Source of the DNA: Candidatus Eiseniibacteriota bacterium
GTDB taxonomy: Bacteria; Joyebacterota; Joyebacteria; Joyebacterales; Joyebacteraceae
Assembly (NCBI GenBank): GCA_030622115.1
Contig: JAUXGN010000021.1
Coordinates: 1 to 44,149 of the forward strand
DNA: 44,149 bases
Direction: 5' to 3'
Made by a program: the position numbers and the translations under genes. The notes beneath the pieces were generated by a model. It was given only the letters and a program-made list of their open reading frames with translations. It had not been told where the DNA came from and did not search any database. Shown here piece by piece: positions 15,934-24,048 of this stretch (position 1 is its first letter; each line of letters begins with the position of its first letter).

Positions 15934-18105
15934 TACCTTCGCCGTCGCAGTCTCATTGCCTGATGACAGCGTGACAAGATAGACGCCGGATGCGACACGC
16001 TTACCGGAACCGTCGGCGCCGTTCCACGCGACCGTGTTCACGCGCTCATCTGTGTGGCCGACGTGCAGTGTTGTGACGATGCGGCCGGATATGTCGAAAA
16101 CCGAAACCGTTGCGTCACTGCCGGACGGCACGGAGAAGTCGATGGATGTACCTGATGTGAACGGATTTCCTCGCGCCACGAGCCAGAGGCAGCTCTCCAG
16201 CACATCATCGGGCACCGATGTGCCATCGGAGCTGATCCACACGGGATTCGAGTAGGCGCGATATGTCTGACCATCTCTTGTGGAGCTGCACTCGACGCGG
16301 AAGGCGTGCGGTTCATCGAAGCTTCCAGCCGGGTATTCGAGCACTCGCTCGCCGGCGTATCCCTCCCCGATAGCATCAGGGTTGAACGAGAAAAGCGCCT
16401 GCGTGCCGGTCTCGCTCGACGCCAGAAGCTCGATGTGTACGATGGGTCCGAAGTCTTCCGTTGAACTCCACCTGAGCGTTATCGGGAGTTCCAGGAACGG
16501 ATCCCACGAGCCATCCTCACCAATGGCAAGATCCGAGGCGTCATCGAAGTCGCCGTCACCGTTCTCGTCTATCCCCAAGAGAACGAAAGGACCGTCAGTT
16601 ACCACGCTGCGCCCAGCCCGGAGCGCTGCCAGAAGCTCACTGATTGGTGGGAGGTTGCCGGGGCCGTACGAGCCCGGCACACGGACTACCGTCTGCACCT
16701 TTCCGATGGCGTTATCTGTTGCATAATTGTCGAGGCCTATGAACGTCCCGTAGTTAAGATCACCGTGCGCATCGCTTCCGCCTGAGAGGAAGCACTTGAC
16801 GAGCGGATCAAGCCCTGTCTCCAGGAGGCCGTTCCACGTGGCGATTCCTGCGAGAAGCTCGTTCGGATACGGGTCGCTCGGAGTCACGCCGGCATCGAAA
16901 TCAGCCCAGGGGTTGTTTTGATCGCTGGAATACAACGAATGCCGCGTATTGAATGCCTGGAGGCCCTTGAAAACCTCATAGCCGAGCGCGGTGGCGATAT
17001 CCTCGTCACCCCACATAGTCCCGTCGATGCCCCAGTCCAGGCCCCCCCACTCGGCGCTCATGTCTGACAAGGGGTGGGCCGCATACATGAAACCGCCGCC
17101 GCTGATCTGAGAAAGCACGCCGGGAAGATCCGGCGTCACCGGCCGCTCGCCCAGCGCTCCGGAGAGCGGGGAGGAGATATAGTTCTCGTTGTAGACAAGT
17201 GTATGCAACGTCTTGTTGAACGAGTCGCCATCGATTGAGGCGGCATTCAGCTCCACCGCTCGGTAGAGGCGGAAGGATGGCGAGTCAAGCATGGCGACAT
17301 CATCACCGAGGACATCCCACGTGGTCCCGATGGCCGTGTTGTCGCGATAGACCGTGCTGATCCCCGTCTCATCCTGGATTGTGTATTCCCAGTGCGTAGT
17401 CGCGTAGGAGTAGGAGCCGTCGCCCGTCTCATCGAGATCGCACGAGTGGTCCGTCGTTGTGAGCCAGTGGAGGCCCATTGCCTCTCCTGCACGCACTACG
17501 GCGGGAAGGGGCGCCCCGAACTCGGCCAGGTTGTTCGTGTACATCGTGTGATAGTGCGTGTCCCCGCCGTACCAGCCGTCGGGCCAGGGATAGTCGCCGC
17601 GCGCAACGTGGATCCTGAGATACCGTGTCTCCGTGTAGTTGAACCAGTCGTCCTTGTAGTAGATGGAGACCTTCAGGTTGATGGCGTCGCCCGCCGAGTA
17701 GCCCAGATTGGCTGGGGTCAAGGGTGTTCCGTCGGGGAGAGACGGATGTCCCTCGGTCACTGTTGTGATCCATGTCCAGTAGTTCGATTCGTACGGGTCG
17801 TCACCGATCAGCTCGTCGCCGAAGTCGTGATTCCACAGAATCGTTTCGCCGGACGTCACGTCCCAACACCGTATCCAGTGAAGCTCGCGAATGTCGTCCG
17901 CGTCGCAGTCCTTGAGAACGAGCATGAGAGGAATCGACGTGTCGGCATCCTTGACTCGCCACGGAGCGTCCATCATGAAGTCCTTCATCCAGGTGTTGTC
18001 GTAGCGGTCGTGTGCGGATGCCACGGGGGGAAGAAGAGCTACAGCGAACACAGCGGTGAGAACTGCGGCCAGTATCGAGCGAGCGGACTTCGAACGATTC
18101 CTCAT
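15919..18105 (-). CDS. Secreted PHP-domain (metallo-phosphoesterase-like) protein with FlgD-like C-terminal domain
   Basis: A 728-residue exported protein. After the signal peptide (1-31, ending VASA-HD) and a beta-rich N-terminal region (to about 170) comes a PHP domain. H184 and H186 lie in GGDTHYHTMY, D219 and H220 in LTTTDHS, H344 in AAHPLSD, and D445 and H447 in GGSDAHG, the classical metal-binding motifs. PHP enzymes hydrolyse phosphoesters with two or three metal ions; the substrate here is unknown. Residues from about 648 form the FlgD-like domain ending AKVVLLR. ATG at 18105 follows CAGGAGG; the frame is open to 18156. It lies 85 nt after the deiminase gene on the same strand and may be co-transcribed. 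The stop codon is inside a hairpin repeat. Confidence 0.82.
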   Translation of the reverse strand: MRNRSKSARSILAAVLTAVFAVALLPPVASAHDRYDNTWMKDFMMDAPWRVKDADTSIPLMLVLKDCDADDIRELHWIRCWDVTSGETILWNHDFGDELIGDDPYESNYWTWITTVTEGHPSLPDGTPLTPANLGYSAGDAINLKVSIYYKDDWFNYTETRYLRIHVARGDYPWPDGWYGGDTHYHTMYTNNLAEFGAPLPAVVRAGEAMGLHWLTTTDHSCDLDETGDGSYSYATTHWEYTIQDETGISTVYRDNTAIGTTWDVLGDDVAMLDSPSFRLYRAVELNAASIDGDSFNKTLHTLVYNENYISSPLSGALGERPVTPDLPGVLSQISGGGFMYAAHPLSDMSAEWGGLDWGIDGTMWGDEDIATALGYEVFKGLQAFNTRHSLYSSDQNNPWADFDAGVTPSDPYPNELLAGIATWNGLLETGLDPLVKCFLSGGSDAHGDLNYGTFIGLDNYATDNAIGKVQTVVRVPGSYGPGNLPPISELLAALRAGRSVVTDGPFVLLGIDENGDGDFDDASDLAIGEDGSWDPFLELPITLRWSSTEDFGPIVHIELLASSETGTQALFSFNPDAIGEGYAGERVLEYPAGSFDEPHAFRVECSSTRDGQTYRAYSNPVWISSDGTSVPDDVLESCLWLVARGNPFTSGTSIDFSVPSGSDATVSVFDISGRIVTTLHVGHTDERVNTVAWNGADGSGKRVASGVYLVTLSSGNETATAKVVLLR

Positions 18106-18132
18106 TAGGCGTTCCTCCTGGAGTATCGTTGA

Positions 18133-18163
18133 CGCCCCGGCAGGAGTGAGTCCCACCGGGGCG
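18133..18163 (-). terminator. Possible intergenic hairpin between two minus-strand genes
   Basis: CGCCCCGG (18156-18163 read on minus) pairs with CCGGGGCG (18133-18140); the loop is 15 nt and there is no T tract. It could be an attenuator or a processing site between the deiminase and PHP genes. Confidence 0.35.
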
Positions 18164-18190
18164 AATGATACAATCCTCTGCCGGCGAACC

Positions 18191-20857
18191 CTACTTCAGG
18201 AGCACGCCCTTTCTCGTTACGCTCTCACCGTCGCGGGTGAGTCTGAAGAAGTAGACGCCGCTTGCGACATCGCGGCTGTCCCCGTCCGTTCCGTCCCATG
18301 TGGCGACGTGGCGGCCCGCGGCAAGCTCACCGCTCACGAGAGTCGTGATCTTGCGGCCAGAAGCGCTGTAGACGGCGAGTTCAACATGAGCGTCCGTCGG
18401 CATGCTGAAAGCCATCATCGTACTCGGGTTGAACGGGTTGGGTCTGTTCTGCTCGAGCGAGAAGCGGTGGACAGTGATGCCGTCATCGACGCCGGTCTCG
18501 GTGATGCCGAAGAAGTCCAGGATCTCCGTCAGAAGGTCCGCCTTCGTCGAGGGCGAACTGCCGTCAGTGAGACCGCCGAACTCGAACGAGCAGCCTACAG
18601 TTTTGTAGCTACCCTCATCGTTTGAGACGCCGCAGCCTGCGTTGTCGGATGGATTCCTGAATATTTGCACAGCTCCGCCCGTGGGGGAGATGTGATCGAT
18701 GTAGCTGTTGCCTCCGGTGTACGAGAAGCTCATTCCGTCACACATCGTTTCTGTCTCGCCGAGCACCGTCGAGAGGTCGCCCGAGCCGTCGCTCGTTCCA
18801 TTGATGCCGAAGTGACCATTGTAGATGGTCCTCGATGAATCGTAGGCCCAGCAATCGCCGCCTTCCATGTAGATCTGACCGCCCCCGTTGAGATAGGCGA
18901 CGAGTTCATTCGCCTGGGTCGTGTTGAGCGAGTAGTTGTGCGAGTAGACGCCGAGCAGAATGAACACAGCCTCGTACTCACCCAGGTCCGCCGGGAACGA
19001 CGTAGTGTAGTCGTAGCTCAAGTCCTTGTCGTCGAGGATCGACATAATGGGCGATCCTGAAATGGGCGACCCATCGAGTTCGACGATGAGGATCGGAATG
19101 CCCGCAACGACGTCGAAGCTATGTGTTCCGCTCGCCGGATCGTATGTGACGTTGGCGGGAGAAGCCATATCCTCCGCCTTGATCCTGTACGTCACCAGGT
19201 CGCCTACGGAGACGCTACCCGGGAACTGGCCCTCATAGGTGTACGTGCTTGGGATGTTGGTCATCGTGACATCGATCTGGGGTGTTCCGTTGATCCACGA
19301 CTCAAGCGTTACGGTTCCGACCTGGATATTGTCGGTGACCGCGGCGCTTGCCGTCGGGGGCCATGAAGCCTCGGGTGTATCGGTGAGAGGCGTGTGCGTG
19401 ATGTCGGGCGCCTCGGTGTCCACCAGAATGCTGAATCCGTACGCGTCACCCGGGGCGACGTACGGCTTCGCTTCGCGGCGATCGGAGTTGTCGACCGCGT
19501 AGATGTAATAGGAGACCTCCGTGCCGACCGGCTGCGCCGGGATGTCGGCGTAGTAGCTTCCGGCTCTCGCAGCAGCGCTCATGACGATCGGCGTGTATCC
19601 GGGAGCCCCGTCGGTTTCCCAGTAGACCAGGAGCGAATCGGCCTTGAGTCCTGTGTTGCTGTAGTCGTGTATGTAAGCTTCGACGCGATAGTCGGATCCG
19701 GAACTCGCGGTGTCGCGTAGCGGCACGTGGTCGATGTAGAGCATGTACCGGTCGGTGATTCCCATCGCGCGGCAGTGGATCGCATCATCGGTGAGCCATG
19801 AACCCGTGTAGCCGAGGATCTCATAGCCTGGCATCGCGTTCTCGTAGGTCGTGATCGCGGCAGCATCGTTGCCGCTGCCGTACATCGGCACATAGACCTT
19901 GTTGTTCACGATGAGCGAGTTCGTGTACGGCTCGTCGTTCGGTGTGTAGATCCTGACGATCTCGTACGGCGTACCGTAGGAGCTCTGAATCTGCGACAGG
20001 TACGTGACATTGGCCTCGATCCGCGCGTAGTCGGAGTGGCCCGGGTCAACTTGCTTGTACAGGATCTTGTCGGGAGCCAGGAACTTAGAGGAGCAGTCGA
20101 TGTGGTGGATCCCGCCGGTCTGGACGTATTCGAGCTTCTCGTAGCGATCGATACCGACGTACTCGTACATGATGTCGTCGATCTCGATCTCCGTGAGGCC
20201 GGTGTTCTCATCCAGTATCAGCCGGGAAGAGATCGCGACACCGCGGCCATCCGCCATGTAGTTCCCACCCGTCGAGGTGAGATCCATCACGTACGCCGGG
20301 ATACCCCAATGCGTGGCCAGGAGACTGGGGATGACATCGTCATTCGGGCGCGGGCGGTTGTAGTCGTGATCGACTATGCCCTGCTCGTCGTTGCCGTTGA
20401 TGATGAACCACGGGCCGTAGTCGCGCGTCCAGTACGAGTCCGTCGGTGCAAGAAAGAAACTGACGTTGGACATGTTGGCGCCTGCGCTCGAGAGCGCACT
20501 CGATGCCTGGCTCTGCTGTGATGAGTTTGCGCAGATGACGACGAGATCGGTCTCCTGCGAGTACTCTGCAAGGAGGTTCGTTGGGTTCCCGAACGGATAG
20601 CGGACGATCACACCCGTCATCGGCTCGAATTCGCCGGGGTTCCTTACGGGTCCGGGAGGCGCGGCCGTGGGCTGCTGATAGGTGCCTATCTCGTGGATGC
20701 GCGCCTGTTCCTCGGGCGTCATCCAGATGGGGAGGGAGTCCTCGTACGGGTTCTGCCTGGTTGCTCGTGTGGCGTCTGCCGACATGGCTCCGAATACAAG
20801 CATAAGAAGCAGGAGCGAGAGGGCCGTCGTCGCAGTGCCAGTCCGGAATCGTGTCAT
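18191..20857 (-). CDS. Secreted Porphyromonas-type peptidylarginine deiminase with FlgD-like C-terminal domain
   Basis: An 888-residue exported protein. The signal peptide (1-30) precedes a deiminase domain (about 60-395) of the agmatine deiminase/bacterial PAD family, which converts arginine side chains to citrulline. Catalytic candidates are D146 (WTRDYGP), H252 and D254 (GIHHID), N313 (YTNSLIV) and C362 (DDAIHCRAMG). The spacings D to H (106) and D to N (59) equal those I recall for Porphyromonas gingivalis PPAD. Then follow two Ig-like modules, a degenerate glutamine-amidotransferase-like domain (about 605-800, LNGGGQIYMEGGD) and an FlgD-like domain ending RKGVLLK. ATG at 20857 follows GGAGGA. 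Export and the PPAD-like spacing argue against a cytoplasmic agmatine deiminase role. Confidence 0.88.
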   Translation of the reverse strand: MTRFRTGTATTALSLLLLMLVFGAMSADATRATRQNPYEDSLPIWMTPEEQARIHEIGTYQQPTAAPPGPVRNPGEFEPMTGVIVRYPFGNPTNLLAEYSQETDLVVICANSSQQSQASSALSSAGANMSNVSFFLAPTDSYWTRDYGPWFIINGNDEQGIVDHDYNRPRPNDDVIPSLLATHWGIPAYVMDLTSTGGNYMADGRGVAISSRLILDENTGLTEIEIDDIMYEYVGIDRYEKLEYVQTGGIHHIDCSSKFLAPDKILYKQVDPGHSDYARIEANVTYLSQIQSSYGTPYEIVRIYTPNDEPYTNSLIVNNKVYVPMYGSGNDAAAITTYENAMPGYEILGYTGSWLTDDAIHCRAMGITDRYMLYIDHVPLRDTASSGSDYRVEAYIHDYSNTGLKADSLLVYWETDGAPGYTPIVMSAAARAGSYYADIPAQPVGTEVSYYIYAVDNSDRREAKPYVAPGDAYGFSILVDTEAPDITHTPLTDTPEASWPPTASAAVTDNIQVGTVTLESWINGTPQIDVTMTNIPSTYTYEGQFPGSVSVGDLVTYRIKAEDMASPANVTYDPASGTHSFDVVAGIPILIVELDGSPISGSPIMSILDDKDLSYDYTTSFPADLGEYEAVFILLGVYSHNYSLNTTQANELVAYLNGGGQIYMEGGDCWAYDSSRTIYNGHFGINGTSDGSGDLSTVLGETETMCDGMSFSYTGGNSYIDHISPTGGAVQIFRNPSDNAGCGVSNDEGSYKTVGCSFEFGGLTDGSSPSTKADLLTEILDFFGITETGVDDGITVHRFSLEQNRPNPFNPSTMMAFSMPTDAHVELAVYSASGRKITTLVSGELAAGRHVATWDGTDGDSRDVASGVYFFRLTRDGESVTRKGVLLK

Positions 20858-20901
20858 CCTTGCTGTCCTCCGTTGATGCACCTATCCATTCTCAGAATCT
20901 G

Positions 20902-20919
20902 TATATCATTATCATTATA
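20902..20919 (-). promoter_or_regulatory. Extended -10 overlapped by a Fur-box-like hexamer array
   Basis: Read on minus, TATAAT-GATAAT-GATATA forms three hexamers resembling the Fur-box unit GATAAT. The first is preceded by TGT and could be an extended -10 (TGT-TATAAT). No convincing -35 is seen. It lies about 50 nt upstream of the deiminase start. Confidence 0.4.
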
Positions 20920-20987
20920 ACATGGCAAGAGGCCGGAGGATAGCGAGTTCTGGTGGAAGCGTCACGGGATGAGCCTGGACGCCGGGG

Positions 20988-21605
20988 TTAGATGAGCCCG
21001 CCCGACGCGTCAAGAATGAAGCGGACCCCGAAGAAGAGCAGCAGAAGGCCGCAGACAAGGCGAACGCCCTCGATGAAGCGTTTTCCCAAGATGCGAGTGC
21101 CCCGATAGGACGCCGATGCCAGGAAGAAGTACCAGATCAGATCCAGGGACCAGTGGACGATGGCGAATACGGCGAGTTGCCACAGCCCGTATCCGGATGC
21201 GCGGAAGACGAGCGTAGCACCGACGGTCGCCCACCAGACGAGGAAGTAGGGATTGCCCGCCGACATGAGTATCCCCGCCATGAGCGGCGAGGTTTCCTTG
21301 TAGAGTTCTGCGCTCTGCCCAGCGTGAAGGGAACGCAGGAGCCCGATTCCCATCCAGAGAAGCACTAGCCCACCGACGAGGCCGATGATCGCGCCGGCCA
21401 CGCTGTGGCGGAGCAGAGGCCCAAGGCCCACGAGTATGAGTACCATCAGAGGGAATTCGACGATGCCGTGCCCGAGCGCGATGAGAACTCCGGCGTGAGG
21501 TGACTTCGCGCCCTTGCCTACGACGACCACCGTGAGTGGTCCGGGAGACATAACCCCGGAGAGCGATATGAGAATGGCCTGGAGGAGAAACGCACCGTAT
21601 GTCAT
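20988..21605 (-). CDS. LysE/RhtB-family transporter (amino-acid exporter)
   Basis: A 205-residue inner-membrane protein with about six hydrophobic helices. The family hallmark near the N-terminus, SGVMSPGPLTVVVVGKGAKS, and the internal SAGNPYFLVWW are both typical of LysE/RhtB exporters of basic or neutral amino acids. ATG at 21605 gives the usual family length; the frame is open upstream to 21722 but only with a poor hydrophilic extension. No clear ribosome-binding site is visible. It has no FlgD tail, unlike all its neighbours. It might export amino acids accumulating from protein degradation (inference). Confidence 0.88.
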   Translation of the reverse strand: MTYGAFLLQAILISLSGVMSPGPLTVVVVGKGAKSPHAGVLIALGHGIVEFPLMVLILVGLGPLLRHSVAGAIIGLVGGLVLLWMGIGLLRSLHAGQSAELYKETSPLMAGILMSAGNPYFLVWWATVGATLVFRASGYGLWQLAVFAIVHWSLDLIWYFFLASASYRGTRILGKRFIEGVRLVCGLLLLFFGVRFILDASGGLI

Positions 21606-21724
21606 GGAGGCGGACTCTAGCAGAGCGGAGAGGTGAGGACAAGGTGAACTGGTTCCGATGGGCATCCGCAGGCCTGCAGGAGGGCAGAGCGAGGCCGCAA
21701 GCAGCCAAACGCGCCCATGCACCC

Positions 21725-21753
21725 TTGCGAACTTGCTAAACTTGTGCTAGAAT
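21725..21753 (+). promoter_or_regulatory. Probable promoter of the secreted nuclease/phosphatase gene
   Basis: TTGCGA (21725-21730), a 17-nt spacer ending TGC, and TAGAAT (21748-21753). The predicted leader of about 140 nt contains a hairpin GCGCCGA/TCGGCGC (21837-21853). Confidence 0.6.
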
Positions 21754-21902
21754 GGAAAATAGAGAAATATCATGCAACCGAGGAGCCGGTGCTGTATGGT
21801 GAAATCGACCCATCCCCCGGCACCTACGGTGATGTAGCGCCGAGCTTCGGCGCCACGCATCGACCCGTCCCGGAGAAGCCCGGGCGAGGAGGGACCCCTA
21901 TA

Positions 21903-23867
21903 ATGCTGCCGAGAACCCCTGTGAGCCGTGCCCTGCTGACGTTTGCGGTCTTCGCGTTCGTGCTGCTTGCCGTGGTGCAGCCTGCATCAGCCCTGAGGGT
22001 TGTCACGTACAACATCCTCAACTGGCCGGGTCTGGACTGGCCAGGCAGGTACCTGCATTTCCAGACCGTCATGGATTCGCTGGACGCCGATGTCATCATC
22101 GTTCAGGAGATACAGAGCCAGACCGGGGTGAACAACTTCCTGAACTACTGCTTGAACGCCTCTGTCCCCGGCGAGTATTCCTCCGTCCTCTTCGTGAACG
22201 GACCCGACACCGACAACTCCATCTTCTACAAGAACTCGGTCGTCGATACCGTCACGCAGGAGACGATCACGACCGACGTGCGCTGGACGATGGAGTACAC
22301 CGTCACACTGAACGGATATGATTCATCGGAGGCGCAGTTTAGAATCCTCTCAACACATCTCAAGGCCGGTTCGTCAAGCTCAGACATAGCCACGCGAGAG
22401 GACCAGTGCGAGGAGATCCGTGCGCACATGAACGGCTACCCTTCAGGTACGCACTTCATTCTGGGCGGCGACTTCAACATGTACACCAGCAGCGAGGCCG
22501 GCTATCAGGATCTCGTGGGTTCTCAGGCCGACAACGACGGTCGATGCTTCGATCCAGTCAACAAGCCGGGCTACTGGCACGACAGCTACACATTCAGGCG
22601 GCTGCACACGCAGGCGCCGGGCGTGAGTCCGCCGAGCGGCTTCACTGGTGGAGGCATGGATGACCGCTACGACCAGCTCCTCATATCAGCAGCGCTCCAG
22701 GATGGGAATGGCCTTTCGTATATCACCGACAGCCACAAGGCGTTCGGCAACGACGGCTACCGGCTGAACAACGACATCAATGATCCGACGAACCAGGAGA
22801 TCAGCCAGGAGATGGCGGACGCTCTCTACTACGCGGCCGATCACATCCCCCTTCTGCTTGAGCTGCAGGTTCCCGCCAAGGTTGGCGTTGCGGCATCTCT
22901 GGCCTTCGGGAAGGCCATCGTAGGTTCGACGGCCGAGGAACTCCTGACCGTGACCAACTCTGCCACAACTCCTGCAGACGAGCTTGATTACTCACTCGTT
23001 GCCCCCGGTGGCTTCACGGCTTCCGGAGGTTCATTCCTGCTCTCTGCGGGAAGCGACAATGATCACACCATTTCGATGGTCACGGCGAGCGTTGGGGCGA
23101 CGGCCGGCGATCTTGCAGTGAACTCCAACGATCTCGATGATCCCGCCTTCGACGTGGCGCTGAGTGGCATTGTGGTCGACCACGCGAGCCCTTCACTCGA
23201 TGCGGCTTCGGTGGTTCTCGCAGACACGCTCGACTTCGGCTCGCACGAGATCGGAGCATTCTCGGACGTGGCTCTGAGCGTCTACAACGATGGCTACAGC
23301 AGCCTTCAGGCGCTCCTTGAGGTCTACGATGCGGCGATCGTCGGCGGAGACGGCAGATTCTCATTCGTGGGTGGGTTCACGGAGGAGTCGGCCGGTGCTA
23401 CCGCGGTTGAGTACACGCTCCACTTCGACGATGTGGGTGCGGCGACGAACACGCTGTATGCCGCGACCCTGACACTGAGCAGCAGAGACGAATCCGCGAT
23501 CCACGGGGGAGGTGGGGGGTTGAGCGATCTCACCGTCTACCTCGAGGCGTTCGTAGAGGATGGAACCGGCATCTCGGATGACGGCGTTCTCAGACTGGCA
23601 CTGAGTTCCGGTGCTCCCAATCCGTTTACGGAGCGTACATCACTAGTGTTCACACTTCCGAGCGTGTCGAGCGTGAACGTCGAGATCTTCGACATAGCGG
23701 GCAGGCTCGTGCGGACGCTCGAGTCCGGAGTCCTTGCGGCGGGCGAGCACGAGATTCTCTGGACCGGCCGGGACGACAGGGGAAGACAGGCCGCTTCCGG
23801 CATCTACTTCTGCCGCGCAACCGTCGGCGACTGGCGCGAAGTGAGAAAGGTCGTCCTGCTGCGGTAG
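21903..23867 (+). CDS. Secreted endonuclease/exonuclease/phosphatase-family protein with FlgD-like C-terminal domain
   Basis: A 654-residue exported protein. The signal peptide (1-34) is followed by an EEP (DNase I-like) domain (about 36-325). Its motifs are VVTYNILNW (Asn), VIIVQEIQS (metal-binding Glu), LGGDFNMY (Asp-Asn pair) and AADHIPLLLEL (Asp-His pair), so the catalytic set appears complete. The domain may cleave DNA, RNA or phosphoesters outside the cell. Residues about 328-545 form one or two Ig-like modules related to ASPM/Hydin-type repeats. An FlgD-like domain ends RKVVLLR. ATG at 21903 follows GAGGAGGGA; the frame is open to 21717. The last codons and stop lie in the 28-nt palindromic repeat. 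Confidence 0.86.
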   Translation: MLPRTPVSRALLTFAVFAFVLLAVVQPASALRVVTYNILNWPGLDWPGRYLHFQTVMDSLDADVIIVQEIQSQTGVNNFLNYCLNASVPGEYSSVLFVNGPDTDNSIFYKNSVVDTVTQETITTDVRWTMEYTVTLNGYDSSEAQFRILSTHLKAGSSSSDIATREDQCEEIRAHMNGYPSGTHFILGGDFNMYTSSEAGYQDLVGSQADNDGRCFDPVNKPGYWHDSYTFRRLHTQAPGVSPPSGFTGGGMDDRYDQLLISAALQDGNGLSYITDSHKAFGNDGYRLNNDINDPTNQEISQEMADALYYAADHIPLLLELQVPAKVGVAASLAFGKAIVGSTAEELLTVTNSATTPADELDYSLVAPGGFTASGGSFLLSAGSDNDHTISMVTASVGATAGDLAVNSNDLDDPAFDVALSGIVVDHASPSLDAASVVLADTLDFGSHEIGAFSDVALSVYNDGYSSLQALLEVYDAAIVGGDGRFSFVGGFTEESAGATAVEYTLHFDDVGAATNTLYAATLTLSSRDESAIHGGGGGLSDLTVYLEAFVEDGTGISDDGVLRLALSSGAPNPFTERTSLVFTLPSVSSVNVEIFDIAGRLVRTLESGVLAAGEHEILWTGRDDRGRQAASGIYFCRATVGDWREVRKVVLLR

Positions 23868-23908
23868 CAGCAGGCGTGCTGCGGTAGCAGCAGGCGTGCT
23901 GCGGTAGC
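23853..23908 (+). repeat. 28-nt repeat with palindromic core at a stop codon (copy 2), extended into a 20-nt tandem array
   Basis: 23853-23880 is identical to 15906-15933 read on minus. A 20-nt unit (23861-23880) is repeated exactly at 23881-23900, with a third partial copy (23901-23908). Each full unit can form the stem CTGCTGC/GCAGCAG around GGTA. The first copy contains the TAG stop of the nuclease-like gene. Confidence 0.92.
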
Positions 23909-23940
23909 CCCCTTCACGAAGAGACAGTTTGCTTTCACCG

Positions 23941-23974
23941 AGCGGCGTCCACGTGAGTATGCGTGGACGCCGCT
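23941..23974. terminator. Hairpin between convergent genes
   Basis: A perfect 13-bp stem AGCGGCGTCCACG/CGTGGACGCCGCT with an 8-nt loop. A second stem CCTTCCG/CGGAAGG lies at 23984-24015. No T tract is present on either strand. It is probably a bidirectional terminator for the genes ending at 23867 and 24049. Confidence 0.6.
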
Positions 23975-24048
23975 CCGATGTTGCCTTCCGACCAGCCCGC
24001 AGGCCGGCCGGAAGGGCGTGTATGTCGAGGTGTCGTTGGTGCGTCGAT

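Noticed and set aside
18191-20857. Agmatine deiminase (cytoplasmic polyamine pathway)
   Set aside because: A signal peptide, C-terminal surface tail and PPAD-like catalytic spacing favour an exported peptidylarginine deiminase.
21754-21902. Riboswitch in the long leader of the nuclease-like gene
   Set aside because: Hairpins are present, but none of the conserved core sequences of cyclic-di-GMP, cobalamin or other classes could be recognised.
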